DNA of 64,000 nt from Terebella lapidaria (Eukaryota; Annelida; Polychaeta; Terebellida; Terebellidae). Shown here one piece after another: positions 46,451 through 57,593 of this stretch (its first letter is position 1; every line of letters starts with the position of its first letter). The notes beneath the pieces are model-generated. The model saw only the letters and a list, made by a program, of their open reading frames with translations. It was not told the DNA's origin and made no database searches. A program made the translations under genes and the position numbers. The DNA lies in the NCBI GenBank assembly GCA_949152475.1, contig OX424568.1:4377667-4441666 (forward strand), written 5' to 3'.

Positions 46451-46820
46451 TTTTTTTTTCGAAAGTTTTAAATATGGCAGCCTTTTTCGACGAGAAGGCT
46501 AAATTTTTAATTTTGATGTCATATTCTGAAAATCTCTTTTATTGATACATAAGACTTTTTTTATGTACCCCTGTGATGTGTTTTGTTACCCTTGAGTCGC
46601 CGGTCTGCGTGTGGCGAACACGTCAATATCAAGTCAATACTCGTTTTGAGCCATTTCCCACAAAATAATGTTTCTGCAACATTGACATTTTTTTTAACTT
46701 TCATCCACTTTTTCATTCATGAAGGGACTTACATGGAGTAAACTCCTAGGACACTTCAAAATAGAGCCTACATTTTGGTAGCAACCTAGAAATCGGTCGG
46801 GAGAACAACACGTCAGCCTT
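46248..46820 (+). mobile_element. H element copy F (head only)
   Basis: AGGTTAACGGATCTTTGGG followed by the head (TGAAATTTTGCACAAAAA), an AT microsatellite and CTACCCT-free T-rich sequence. The 134-bp array and 3' terminus are not seen. The right limit is approximate, near the AAACTCCTAGGACACTTC word also found at 46053-46075. Confidence 0.5.
46370..46449. repeat. (AT)n microsatellite
   Basis: About 39 uninterrupted AT dinucleotides within H copy F. Confidence 0.97.
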
Positions 46821-47837
46821 TGTTTCAAATCCTGGACTGTGCCCGCCGCTCGCTAAAAACCGTGTTGCTCCGAAAAAAAACAATCATTACATTCTAACAC
46901 AAAATATTTGAAGGCGTTACATAGCTGAAGCCGGACTTCATATGACCGATATATTTATGTCGAGACACGTGGAAGCCAGACAACAGTTGACTGTCAAGAA
47001 GCCAAACCGTCGAAAAGAAGATTATATTACTTCATGTCCGTGTTCTGATTCACTGTAACAGATATGTGCTGTGCTTGTCATTTCTTTGAATATAATGAAC
47101 TATTGCAATGAAATGGGTTGTCTGATCACTTACTTGAGATACAAAAACATGGTAGGGAAAATGAAGAAAAACACTCTCACGTATGGCGGAAATGTTATGA
47201 TCACATATGATTGAAAATGCTTTGTTCTTCACGTGATTGTTTGGTTAGGTTGTCCTTCTCCAAACGACATTCTTTCGAGGTTTCCTGGCTTCTTTATCAC
47301 ATTCGCGGGATATTATGTATATAATTATACCTACATGTCCTCTTGATTGACCACACCAGCAAATGTAATAACAAACACCTATTGTTAGAATGGGTTTCCG
47401 GATATTACCTGATTCCATTTCATCATCCATTCACCACTGATTGCGTCAATAATTACGGGCAGCACATACAATTATTCTGAGGTTTCCTCCAGAACAACAT
47501 CTATTGCTATCAGCTAAATCAGGTAATTGGCTGTCGCGATTGTGACCATGGGTGGATTATATTCTCTGGTGTTCCTCTCGTTTACATATTGATCTTTTAA
47601 CACAAGATGCAGAGATACCTGGCCGGAAGGTATGAGGAAAATGCTGCTGATATAGAAGATCAAAGTGATTTTACCTGTGAACCTCTCTTTAACAGATCAA
47701 ATTAAAGATCTTCAAAAGATTGGGCTTTGGGTTTCTTTTCATGTTTACCTGTCTGGTTTGCTTCTGTGCATAATCTTATTCTTGCTGAAATATGCTGGGG
47801 GAAGGAAAAGTGTGAAATGTTTTTATTCTGCTGTGTT

Positions 47838-48540
47838 AGGTTACCAAACCATAGATCCGATATTGGTATGGCGCTGCATCCGTGTTTGGCATGGCGTTCT
47901 CATCTTCTAATGTTGAAGTAGGATCTTTCTAGATATCAGACAGAAATGCTTAAAATAATTAACGAACAGTTACTTTTCCACGCCTAACAGATATTTTCTC
48001 AAACTGATTTTTTATGATGGATACAGAGGATCACTCTATGTGTCATTGGAACGTGTGTAAGTTTCATTGCACTTGAATTGTCAGTCTGCGTATGGCAACC
48101 ATTTTGATTTTCCACCGAATTGGTGGGGACAAATGGTCCCTGTCATGTTATTGTGTGTTCTGAGACATTCCAGCAATGAGATGATATTGCTTTTTGTTGG
48201 AATTTATTTTTTTTTTATTCTTCATGATAACAGTATGGAATAGCTCCTAGAATATTTCAAGTTAGAACAATGTCAGTGTTGACCTCGAATTTGACTGTCG
48301 ATGATCTTGAATGTTCAAAACGTTGGCAGCCGTTTTATCAAAATATGATATTAACTCAAATTCCGCATGGGTATTCCCTGACATATATAAGATTTTTGTT
48401 CTTGAATCGCACGTATGTGTGACTTTTTTATTCTTCAGAGGATTGACCAAAAAATTGATCCGAATTCAATTTACTACAGTATATGTTTTGAGCCACCTCC
48501 AATCATATATTGACGTACCAAGCCATTCAGCTATTTTTAT
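47838..48540 (+). mobile_element. Ancient H element relic in block 3
   Basis: AGGTTACCAAACCATAGATC with CCGATATTGGTATGGCG, then decayed head words (TTTCATTGCACTTGAAT near 48060). It sits between anchors A and C, as does the relic at 35949 in block 2, but retains more of the body. Confidence 0.6.
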
Positions 48541-48923
48541 TGCATAAATTTACAATGCAATCCTGAATGATTCTCATGCAATATTCGAGTATAGCATTGC
48601 AAATGAAAGTAGAATCAAATATCCTATTCATTATATCGCATGCAAATGGTTATGAAGAACCAGTCACCATGTACCCAAGATGCTGTGTTTTATATTAGCT
48701 ACTGTTTGAACTATTGTACTATTGGAATGATTTTGGCCATTCAAAGATTGTGTGAAGACACACGTGGGAAACACCACTGCCCACTTTCCACCATCGAGGC
48801 ATCCATTTTGCTGTGTCTTTCAAGATCGACCTGCCATGCTCTGACCTTGGAATGTATTCTGGTGGATTAATGCGTCTATTTGGTCAATATGTTTACACAG
48901 TGTGCTACCAATTACGATGTCCA

Positions 48924-48955
48924 TATATAGACTGACATACGCAGCCTTTTCAGTT
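48924..48955 (+). promoter_or_regulatory. Candidate TATA/initiator pair, block 3
   Basis: TATATAG at 48924-48930 and TCAGTT, a consensus-like initiator, at 48950-48955. Spacing matches the block 2 pair, and the following AACAGAACGAGAATAT is also shared. Confidence 0.3.
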
Positions 48956-49049
48956 AAAGCGCAAGGAGACGAACAGAACGAGAATATAAAGCGATCGTGT
49001 GGTTTCCTTCATTTGGCTCAGTCATTATATGAATTCAAAGATCGTTTTT

Positions 49050-51000
49050 AAAACTAGAATCCATTTGTTACAACCGTCGTTGCAATTACGAATGCGCTGC
49101 CCTTTGTAGTACCGACATATGATGTTTTACCATGACGCTTGATGCCCGAATTGAACTTATTGGGGATTGAGTTCAGAATGTACATTGGGTTTCTCATCTT
49201 ACATTTTATTTATGGCAATATGGAAGTAACCTTGTGACTGCTACAGGGGAGCGGATTCCTGCCGATTGGGTTAGTCTGAGGACACGCTAGTCACGTTTTA
49301 TGCAGTTGCAACTGCGTATCTATTTAGAACGATCACTATGGCTTCTGGCCGTAGGTTGCACATTGTACTAAATGACCAACTCATTTGATAGCATATGATT
49401 AGCCAAAAGCGTATATTATTGGAAATGTCAGTGTTGCATTGAAAAGGTTTTCCTAATGCTACACTTAGTACATGGTTTCATGAGAAAAGGTATCAAGTCC
49501 AGGTTTAGGGAAACAAATCCCCATACGTGTATATGACCATAAGGAGGTGTAATTAGTTGCAACGACGCCAACTCGCACGTCGTTGTCTTGATTTGTATCA
49601 TTCTCCTCCTGCTAAGTTAAACGCGGAATGTTAAGATCATGTCATCATTAAAGCCATGTCGTCTACGAGAACGCTGGGCTTGTGGACTTTGATACATGTC
49701 ATTGGAAATGGCGGATGCTGGTCTTGGTAACGGATACACCAGTGTTTATTCAGCCCGTGGTGTAATTCTCAGAGAAGTAAATCTCTTGAGTAAACCATTC
49801 CGAACTGCATCACTAAATGTATACTTCAAGACAAACCTACATAACTACGCCTATCACATTCCCATCCAGTGCCATGCCTTTTGTTTTAACTTTTTGGCGA
49901 CAAGTATTTTGACAGAAGTTCAAATAATTGGTGATAAATAAGGCTACGCATCCCAGAAAGAGTGATAATATGGATGATAACTCGTCCTTTTGAAGTAAAA
50001 TGTACGAATATGCTGATTTTCTGCATGGTGATGACGTCATCGTGGTTTCACTGTGTGACTATATTGTGTGGATTCCGATTGGCATCGAGCTAGATTATGT
50101 CATGATGTGTTTGTATTTCAGCAGAATCCAATTTGCTTAAAACCTTTGATTGACATGTGTCACGATTTAATTGTGCAACTCACAATGTCTTTTAAATGAA
50201 GGGAGTCCAAAAACATGAAAGAAAACAAGGGACGACTGATCTTTCTTTTGAAATGTCAAGTCCTACTAGAACGAAACTCATGATCCAGTCATGATATCTT
50301 TTTCACCAGGCTTCTCCTTCAGATGGAGCAACTTCAACTTCAGCAACGGGTCCCATGCTGAAGGATATGCATTGAGTTTGTTTTCATCATGATGTTTAAA
50401 CTATATATAAATATTGTATTTGTACTAGTATTGTAAATATAGTGACCATTTGCTTGTTATCTGCAAATTTGTTGAATAGACGTGGAATCAATACCCAGTA
50501 TTAAGTATTATTTTCAACTTGCTGGTCAGGATATTTACATGTATATGGTATATGAAATATATATATATTTGTATTTGCTGCAGAATTTCATCATGATGGA
50601 AACACAATTATAATCATCATCACCATTATGTACAATAAAAAATATGTGCGAATCATTTGTGTATGTATATGTTGGTTTCTAGACTTTGTAGCTGTGAACC
50701 AGAAGCCGAACTGCAATGCATAGCCTTGCATTTCAGCAAGGTTACAATATGATGATTCACAATTGATTCGGCATAACTTGATTTTCTCGGGCAGGGTCTG
50801 GTGTACCATATAATATCATGTTTTCCACATTCTCGTCAAGCATAATTATGATCTTGCAATTAACCCTCTCGAATTTCCCGTCTCTTTCACTCATCACGTG
50901 GTTAGTTCAGAAGTTGAAAATATCCATGATAGTTCCATTACATGTTCTTGTATACGTGATGATGAATAGAATAAGAAAGATCACATGAATACACGACTGG
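49050..51000. other. No supportable gene
   Basis: Within block 3. GAGGACACGCTAGTCACGTT at 49278 resembles 38690. Short frames (for example from 49696) have no recognisable domain. A 33-base R3 3' end lies at 50477-50510. Confidence 0.4.
50477..50510 (-). mobile_element. R3 3' end, minimal copy
   Basis: GACGTGGAATCAATACCCAG plus TATTAAGTATT is all that remains, the shortest member of the truncation series. Confidence 0.7.
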
Positions 51001-51349
51001 TTGTACACACAGTCCCTCTACTCTAGTATTGTACCTACTAATTGACAACCATATGCTTGAACAGTGAACACCTGACTCAATACGAAATGGGAAACCCTTA
51101 GTTGCCTTTAATTTCAAAGAAGAGACGTTTGCGATAATACTGATTACCTTGTTAAAAGTCGTTAGCTTCGTGACAAGCTGTAGGAGAAAAATCAATAAAT
51201 TTTCGCTGATATTAAACTCTGTTGTGAGCGCCTTATGAGATAATAATGATGATTATCACGTTTCCTGAAACTGGTGTGTTTTCTTAGTGTGTCCTCGCTG
51301 TGCACGGGATAGCTTTTCGATAATTCAATAGTTTAAGGCAGTTTTTTTG

Positions 51350-52210
51350 CCTGTGGATAGCGCATAGTTGTTTGAAATTACTATTGTGTACAAAGGTGTG
51401 TCCGGTATTTACTAACGTTGGGATATAGTCTGAAACAACGCACTCATTTACATCGGAATGTGGAGTTCATTCATCGAACTTTTATAGGCAGTGATGGTGT
51501 GAACCTAAAACTGAAATTATTAATTATTAATGGTTGTCATTTTGAAAATTGACTTGACAGTAATCATACTGTAATAATCACGTGTGCACTGTCCAAATGA
51601 TACAAACTATCAGCAGCGCGTGTGAACCATATGCCATGTTTCATGTTTCCTCCATCCTATTCATATTATCCCCAACACCAGAAATCGATGATAAAAACAA
51701 TCTAGCCTGAAACTATTTCGGAATAGAGACAAAGCCCTTTAAAATATTTCGATCGAAAGACACACCAGTGTCATCAAAAGCAATGGTATGGAGACTGTGC
51801 TAGTGACGTCTGAAAGTCAACGAAAAAGCTCAGATTTTCTCTGGACACGTCTTTAGACTCATAAATAGGTTTATACCTCATTGGAACTACTGTCAGTCAT
51901 GAAAATGTTTATCCTTGGTGAAGAACGGATCGGAATACCGTCATGACAAGGTTATCTGAGACCACTGTTCCTTGATCATAGATCACGTGTGGTGTATTAT
52001 TCCACCAATATATTAACCTCGAAGGACCTAAAGGTGCGGGTGGCAGCAAAAAGACACACAATAGTCTAACCGGCTCTCATTGATTATATATGTCACTGCT
52101 GGCAGAGAATGCATGTAATTGAGCAAGATGACCTTTGTGTTGTGCTCCACGTGGCCTTGAGGATTTGACAGGTGAACACATCACCTATGTACATGTATTA
52201 TGCACAATAA
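51350..52210. other. No gene; diverged R2 piece
   Basis: 51715-51790 (GAGACAAAGCCC, AAGACACACCAGTGTCATCA) is a decayed R2 relative. Otherwise unassigned. Confidence 0.4.
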
Positions 52211-52212
52211 AT

Positions 52213-52815
52213 TACCACCTCTGTGAACGTTTATCTTCCATTCTCTGTCGTGGTGATATCAGTTAAGACAACCTCTGTGAATGTTTATCTCCCATTCTTT
52301 GTCGTGGTAATATCCTTTAAGACAACCTCTTTGAATGTTTATCTTTCATTCTTTGTAGTGGTAATACCAGTTCAGACAACCTCTGTGAACGTTCATTTCT
52401 ATTCTTTGTCGTGGTGATATCAGTTAAGACAACCTCTGTGAACGTTCATTTCTATTCTTTGTCGTGGTGATATCAGTTAAGACAACCTGTGTGAATGTTT
52501 ATCTCCCATTGTTTGTCGTGGTAATATCTGTTGAGACAACCTCTGTGAAAGTTTATCTTCCATTCTTTGTCGTGGTAATATCAGTTAACACAACCTCTGT
52601 GAATGTTTACTTCCCATTCTTTGTCGTGGTGATATCTGTTAAGACAACTTCTGCGAGTGTTTATCTTCCATTCTTTGTCATGGTGATATCAGTTAAGACA
52701 ACCATTGTAAATATTTAGTTCCTAATCTTTGTCGTGGTAATATCAGACAACAAGTTAAGACAACCTCTGTGAATGTTTATCTTCCATTCCATTCTTTGTC
52801 GTGGTAATATCAGTT
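52213..52815 (+). repeat. 54-bp minisatellite, about 11 units
   Basis: CTCTGTGAA with TTTATCTTCCATTCTTTG and TCGTGGTGATATCAGTTAAG recurs every 54 bases (52221, 52275 and onward), with one longer unit near 52745. As 54 is divisible by three, the array reads as an 18-residue repeat (VYLPFFVVVISVKTTSVN-like), but stops interrupt it and there is no start context. Confidence 0.95.
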
Positions 52816-53321
52816 TAAACACTTTGAACGAAATAAATCCTTATACTGGAAATGTGGCCATCAACCAGCTATTTTCTTTGGGTTGTGATATATGGAAGTA
52901 TACATTGGTCACTCACATTTTGTTTCATCTCGAAGTGAAAGAGTGACATGAGTTTTGTTGCTTTTTACAAAAATTACCTATGAATGTATCATTTAAAGAA
53001 GGATATAGAGTGATTTCCTAAAATTAAAAAATGACGGCCGCATTGAACGGAACAGTGCTTCATAGCTTACATGTACTAATGTAAGTACTAATGTTTCACT
53101 TGAAAAGAACCGTTCAATGAACTGTTGAAACTTGGAACAATGAGTCGACCCGCGTTAAAATTTAAAAAGACATGCTATTACCACCTCTGTTATGTGCAAC
53201 CTCCCTGTCTGATCGTGATAAGACCCGCAATATCACCTAAAAAGCATGCTGGAAATGTGGCTATCGATCAATTATTTTCCTTCGCAAAAAAGGAAACAAA
53301 ACAAATTCTTCACATCTTCCA
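52816..53321. other. No gene seen
   Basis: Non-coding flank between the minisatellite and the Tc1 MITE. Confidence 0.4.
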
Positions 53322-53504
53322 TACACTACCCACCAAAAGTTTAGGTTCATCATGTGAGCAACATCAGGACTCAGAAATGGTCAGCTCATAGTCCAGACCT
53401 GAACCTCATCTGAACTCCGCTTCTTCGAACTGGACTTTGGGCTGATCACTTCCGAGCCCTGATGTCGTTTACACGTTGAACCTAAACTTTTGGTGGGTAG
53501 TGTA
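53322..53504 (+). mobile_element. Tc1/mariner internal-deletion element, 26-bp perfect TIRs
   Basis: CACTACCCACCAAAAGTTTA starts the left TIR at 53324; the exact inverse ends at 53502; TA flanks both. Inside, a short plus-strand frame reads WSAHSPDLNLI, the conserved catalytic-region motif of Tc1 transposases (HSPDLNPIE). This is therefore a shrunken Tc1 copy, 179 bp long, and not an unrelated MITE. Confidence 0.92.
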
Positions 53505-54014
53505 TATAAAACATAAATGACATTGAAGGGAGACTAAACAAGGGCAACAACTGACGTAGATCAACCGATTTGTTATCACCTGATATCCGTTGCTGCGTGC
53601 AGGAAATGTAAATAAGCATGGTGGTTTTTGCACTGTGTCCCCTTTGCCCCCAGAAGACCGGCGGTATGTTGACTGCGGAGTATTGTCACTTTATATGAAC
53701 GAAATTTGCATGGAAATGTCAAATAGGTTTGCGAATGGTGGTGTTCCGTTCACACGTCTGCTCGCACTGATTGTCTTCACTGAAATATTGCACTGAAATT
53801 GGCTTTCCGAGGGTGGGATTATGATAATGGAATGAATCTTGCTATGAGGATAATGCAGATTTCTGGCATATTTCTGGAAATTCATTCAACTCTGATTACT
53901 ATGATAATTAATATGTGCTATGTTACAAGTGTATAAGTACTTCATTTACAGCATGGAATAATTTTCCACATTTCCCACATTCAAAATGCAAACAATTCTG
54001 AGTCCTCATATCAT
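53505..54014. other. No gene seen
   Basis: Short frames only; nothing repeated. Confidence 0.4.
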
Positions 54015-54090
54015 AGGATGTAAGTTTCAATCTATTACCACCGATACAGTCAGATTTTGATGCTGCCAATTACAAACGTAAAAAATACAA
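54015..54090 (+). repeat. Dispersed repeat R2, copy 3 (decayed)
   Basis: TGTAAGTTTCAATCTATTAC then CAGTCAGATTTTGATG, breaking off after AATACAATATTC. Confidence 0.65.
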
Positions 54091-54427
54091 TATTCTGTAT
54101 TTTACAGAAATACTAATAAGAAAGGAATATCGTCTGTTGTAATCCCTGCACATGTCATTTTGCGCGAAAATCCGTGAGTTAGGAGTAATATCATGGTATC
54201 GTCATAATAAATATCGCTAAATATCGACTTTGACTGTGAATAACGTCTAATATTGGTTGTATAGTAATGGAGCCCATGGTATCCGTTAAACAATGTCGAA
54301 CAATCGCGTGGACTTTCATGTCCTCAATATATGGCCTCCATTAGTGAAACCGTCACACTATTCTGGAAGGTGAAATCGAGCGTTCCGGAGAAAGTGAGCA
54401 ATAAGTATTGATAGTAGCTTCACTATT
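54091..54427. other. No gene seen
   Basis: Short interval between two R2 copies. GAAATCGAGCGTTCCGGAGA near 54371 resembles R3 3' UTR words in reverse. Confidence 0.35.
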
Positions 54428-54560
54428 TCAGTGTAAGTATCAATTACCACCAATACAGTCAGATTTTGATGATACCAATAACAAACGTAAAATACAACAT
54501 TTTTGCAATAGAAACAAAGCCCGACCAAACAGTTCATCCAAAGACACACTGGTGACCAGA
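54428..54560 (+). repeat. Dispersed repeat R2, copy 4
   Basis: TGTAAGTATCAATTACCACC through GACACACTGGTGACC; same 5' start as copies 2, 3 and 5. Confidence 0.8.
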
Positions 54561-55301
54561 AATGGTTTTTCATCAACTCGAGAGAACAAATAAAGATATT
54601 CAAGTTTTTTTGGAAACCACAAACAGTTATGCGCAAATGTCGTACTGATACAAAGGACGTGATATGCGTGTCATATTGCAGTGATCTTTACTAATGTTAT
54701 TCTAAGTGTCAGAAGGAATGATGTATCTAATCCTCATCAGTCATGACGATATTTTTGTTGGGAACAAACCTGATAGTTTCCGGTACTGTTATCAAAATGA
54801 GATTCACGTTTCCTCTTGCCATCATCTCGTCTCACATTTCCATTTCGCTTCATTACGTTCATATTAACGTGTGGTATGACGTTTTGCATTTCAGCTGCGT
54901 ATTCTTTGCATTTCAGCTGAGTATGCGTAATCTGAGAGGATTGCTTTTCTAAATTTGCTGAATTGCTACAGCATTGGTCAATTTGACATTTTGTGTTTAG
55001 TCCGTGCTGACAAGTGTAAACAATATATTGAATTTGAACATTTCCGAACTGGCTTATTGCAAAATGTCAATTGGCAATACTGCACATACATGCATGTAAA
55101 CATGATTTAATCCTGTGTGTTGCAATCAATGAATTAAGCAAAATTTCTCTCAATATTTCACAGTTGAGCTCAGCTCCAATACTACAAACATATCACTCCG
55201 ATATTCGCACGTAGCTCTCCATTACCTATTGGTAATGGAGAGAAAAAACAATAGAGTGACGTCACGGGTGGACTTTACATGTAATCAAAGGAGTTGCTTT
55301 G
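54561..55301. other. No gene; perfect 12-bp hairpin
   Basis: CTCTCCATTACC (55215-55226), loop TATT, exact reverse complement to 55242. The rest is non-coding, with CTGCGTATTCTTTGCATTTCAG-like duplicated words near 54890-54920. Confidence 0.55.
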
Positions 55302-55310
55302 TAATGGCCC

Positions 55311-55790
55311 AGTCACACTGGGCTCCCGGCAGACCCCGGTAGACCCCGGTACAGCGACGAGGATCTACCGGGGTGTCTGCCGTGTTCACGCCGGCGTCTA
55401 CCGTGGTGTAACGGGGGCTATCGGGGTCTGCCGGGATGAAGATTTTAATTTTTAAACATGCTTAAAATTTCCGGGGTCTACCTGGCGTCTGCCGGGGCGC
55501 CGGGCTCTACCGTTTTGCTACCGGAGTCTGCCCTGTCTCTGCCGTGTCTCTGCCGGGGCTGCCGTGTTGCTTCCGGGGCCTACCGGCGTCTAGCAGGGAG
55601 AAATTTTTGAGCACGGCAGCAACACGGTACATCCCGGTAGAGCCCGGCAGAGACAGGGCAGACCCCGTCAGCAACACGACAGAGACACGGCAGATCCCGT
55701 TAAGAACCCCGGTAGCTCTCATTATATCCCGATACACCCCGGCAGAACATGGTAGACCCCGGCAGCAAGAGGGTAGCATGAATCTAATAT
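55311..55790. repeat. Left subterminal repeat array of the Harbinger
   Basis: More than fifteen occurrences of GGGGTCTGCCG-, CTACCGGGGT- and ACCCCGGTAGA-like words in both orientations, far more GC-rich than the surroundings. Such arrays are plausible binding sites for the element's DNA-binding protein. Confidence 0.85.
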
Positions 55791-55848
55791 AAAAATACAC
55801 GTACTTTTCATTTCAGAATCAATTCAGTTTTCGATATATTACGTCAAC

Positions 55849-57214
55849 ATGGATGATTCCAACATCACAAAAGATCGACTTCGACTCCTGATGATGCATA
55901 GCCAGTTGAACCAACAGAAGACACAAAACGCCCTACTACTGGCGCAAATCAAACTCAAGCACAGAAAAAAGAAAACAGATGGAGAGGCCGAGAAGAAACA
56001 AAGGAAGAAAAGAAACATCTGAGTACGAAAGTGGCTGCAAAGAAGACCAGAACTTGGGCAGTACAGACAACTCCTGAACGAGTTGAAAAAAAGAAGACAA
56101 AAAAGCTTTCCATAACTTCATGCGCATGGATTATGAAACCTACAGAGAAATCCTCCACCGTATCGAGCATCGCATCAAGAAGTCGGGTTGCAACTTCCGG
56201 CAACCTCTATCTCCTGGACTAAAACTTGCGATAACTTTACGCTACCTGGCATCGGCTGATAATTACCACTCATTAATGTACGGATTTCGTGTGGCTCACA
56301 ACACTATTTCCATCGTGATACGCGAGGTGTGTGAAGCCATTATCGCTGAGTTTGTCAACAAATTTATGGCGTGACCTACTACAACCGAGGAGTGGAAGGA
56401 GATCAGCAAGAACTTCTCCGATCGCTGGAACTTCCACCACTGTTTGGGGGGGGGGCCCTGGATGGCAAACACATAGCCATAAGATGCCCCAAAAATGGCG
56501 GTTCAGTGTACTACAACTACAAGGGCTTCCATTCCGTGATCTTGATGGCCTTGGTCGACACAGGCTATAAATTCACATGGGTCGAAATAGGATGTAGCGG
56601 CTCTGCGGGTGATGCGCAAGTATTTAACAACGGGGAGCTCAAGGAAGCCATCGACAGGGGAGCTCTCAACTTCCCACCTCCAGAGCCACTCCCGAACGAC
56701 GACAAGGACATGCCCTACGTCATCGTGGCGGACGACGCCTTCGCACTCAGAAAATGGCTGATGAAACCTTTCTCCCTGAGGAACATGACCAGAGCCCAAA
56801 GAATATTCAACTACAGACTGTCCAGGGCACGACGTATTGTGGAGAACGCTTTCGGGATCCTCGCCAATCGCTTCCGATGCCTGTTGACCACGCTGCAGCA
56901 GGAGCCTAACACAGTATCATCTATCGTGCTGGCGTGCTTTTAGTCTGCACAACATGCTGAGGTCAAAGAAACCGATGGATATTCACAGCGCGGCAGACCA
57001 GGAAGACGAGAATCACAATGTAATCCCAGGTGTTTGGCGCGAGGATTCTCCTCTAACTGATGGAATCTCCGAATTCGCCAACAACACGACGACACAAGGA
57101 GCGAAACTACAGCGAGAGTACCTCTCGGCCTACTACAACTCAGATGCTGGATCAGTGCCATGGCAGGACAACATGATAGGACTTTTGAACGTTTATTTGA
57201 TCAATTTAACTTGA
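55849..57214 (+). pseudogene. PIF/Harbinger transposase (HARBI1-like), five lesions
   Basis: Start ATG at 55849 (MDDSNITKDRLRLLMMHS). The N-terminal half includes VRKWLQRRPELGQYRQLL and FMRMDYETYREILHRI. The nuclease part has GALDGKHIAIRCP (first Asp), YVIVADDAFALRKW (second Asp) and ARRIVENAFGILANRF (Glu), so the DDE triad is visible. Lesions: TGA at 56020-56022 where Trp is usual; a one-base insertion near 56111 (CTTTCCATAAC); TGA at 56372-56374; a frame change at a run of ten Gs (56446-56455) just before the first Asp; and a shift near 56940 (TGCTTTTAGTCTGCAC) before the usual LHN motif. The C-terminal frame continues to 57214. Function was cut-and-paste DNA cleavage; no active protein is possible from this copy. 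Confidence 0.92.
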
Positions 57215-57593
57215 ACTCGAATAAATTAGAATTTGAACTAAAACAATAACATTTGAAATGGAACTTGAACATTGTAACTTGAACAAATAAACTTGTATTC
57301 AAATGATGCTTTTTGAAGAACAATAAACATATTGTTACATTTATATAATGTATTTTGAATCATTTCTTTTAACTTCGTGAAATTTGTAGATGGGTTGTGT
57401 GGTTCCTTGAACAATTAACTTTTATATGAAGCAAGTTTGAATAAGCATATATACTAAAATTTGTATGGAATACTATACGGCTATTTAGCCGTCTTTCTGT
57501 AGTAACCGGGAACATAAAATATAGAACAAGACAGTCCGAGACAGGATACCTCCACCACCCCCATGGACCATTTTTCAGTCTATTTCACCGAGT
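57215..57593. other. Spacer between the convergent Harbinger genes
   Basis: AT-rich. Contains AATAAA-type words on the plus strand (57285-57292 and 57323-57329), which could have served transposase polyadenylation. Confidence 0.4.

Larger units (their letters stand above)
40250..51350 (+). repeat. Paralogous block 3 of ancient tandem array
   Basis: Anchors: X 40300-40690, P 45180-45330, A 47440-47735, C 48545-48710, D 48755-49000, E 51045-51160. It is longer than block 2 mainly because of H copy D with its nested LINE (about 2.2 kb), the hAT element (1.8 kb) and H copies E and F (about 1.1 kb). Without them spacing is close to block 2. Sequence identity is patchy, so the duplication is old. 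Confidence 0.65.

Noticed and set aside
46263-46502. Ile/Tyr-repeat protein
   Set aside because: Translation of the AT microsatellite.
52223-52718. Repetitive 18-residue secreted protein
   Set aside because: Frames are open only because the unit is 54 bp; stops and a 62-bp unit break them, and no start or signal peptide context exists.
55507-55800. Proteins encoded in the subterminal array
   Set aside because: Open in several frames because the repeat lacks stop triplets; repetitive composition, no homology.
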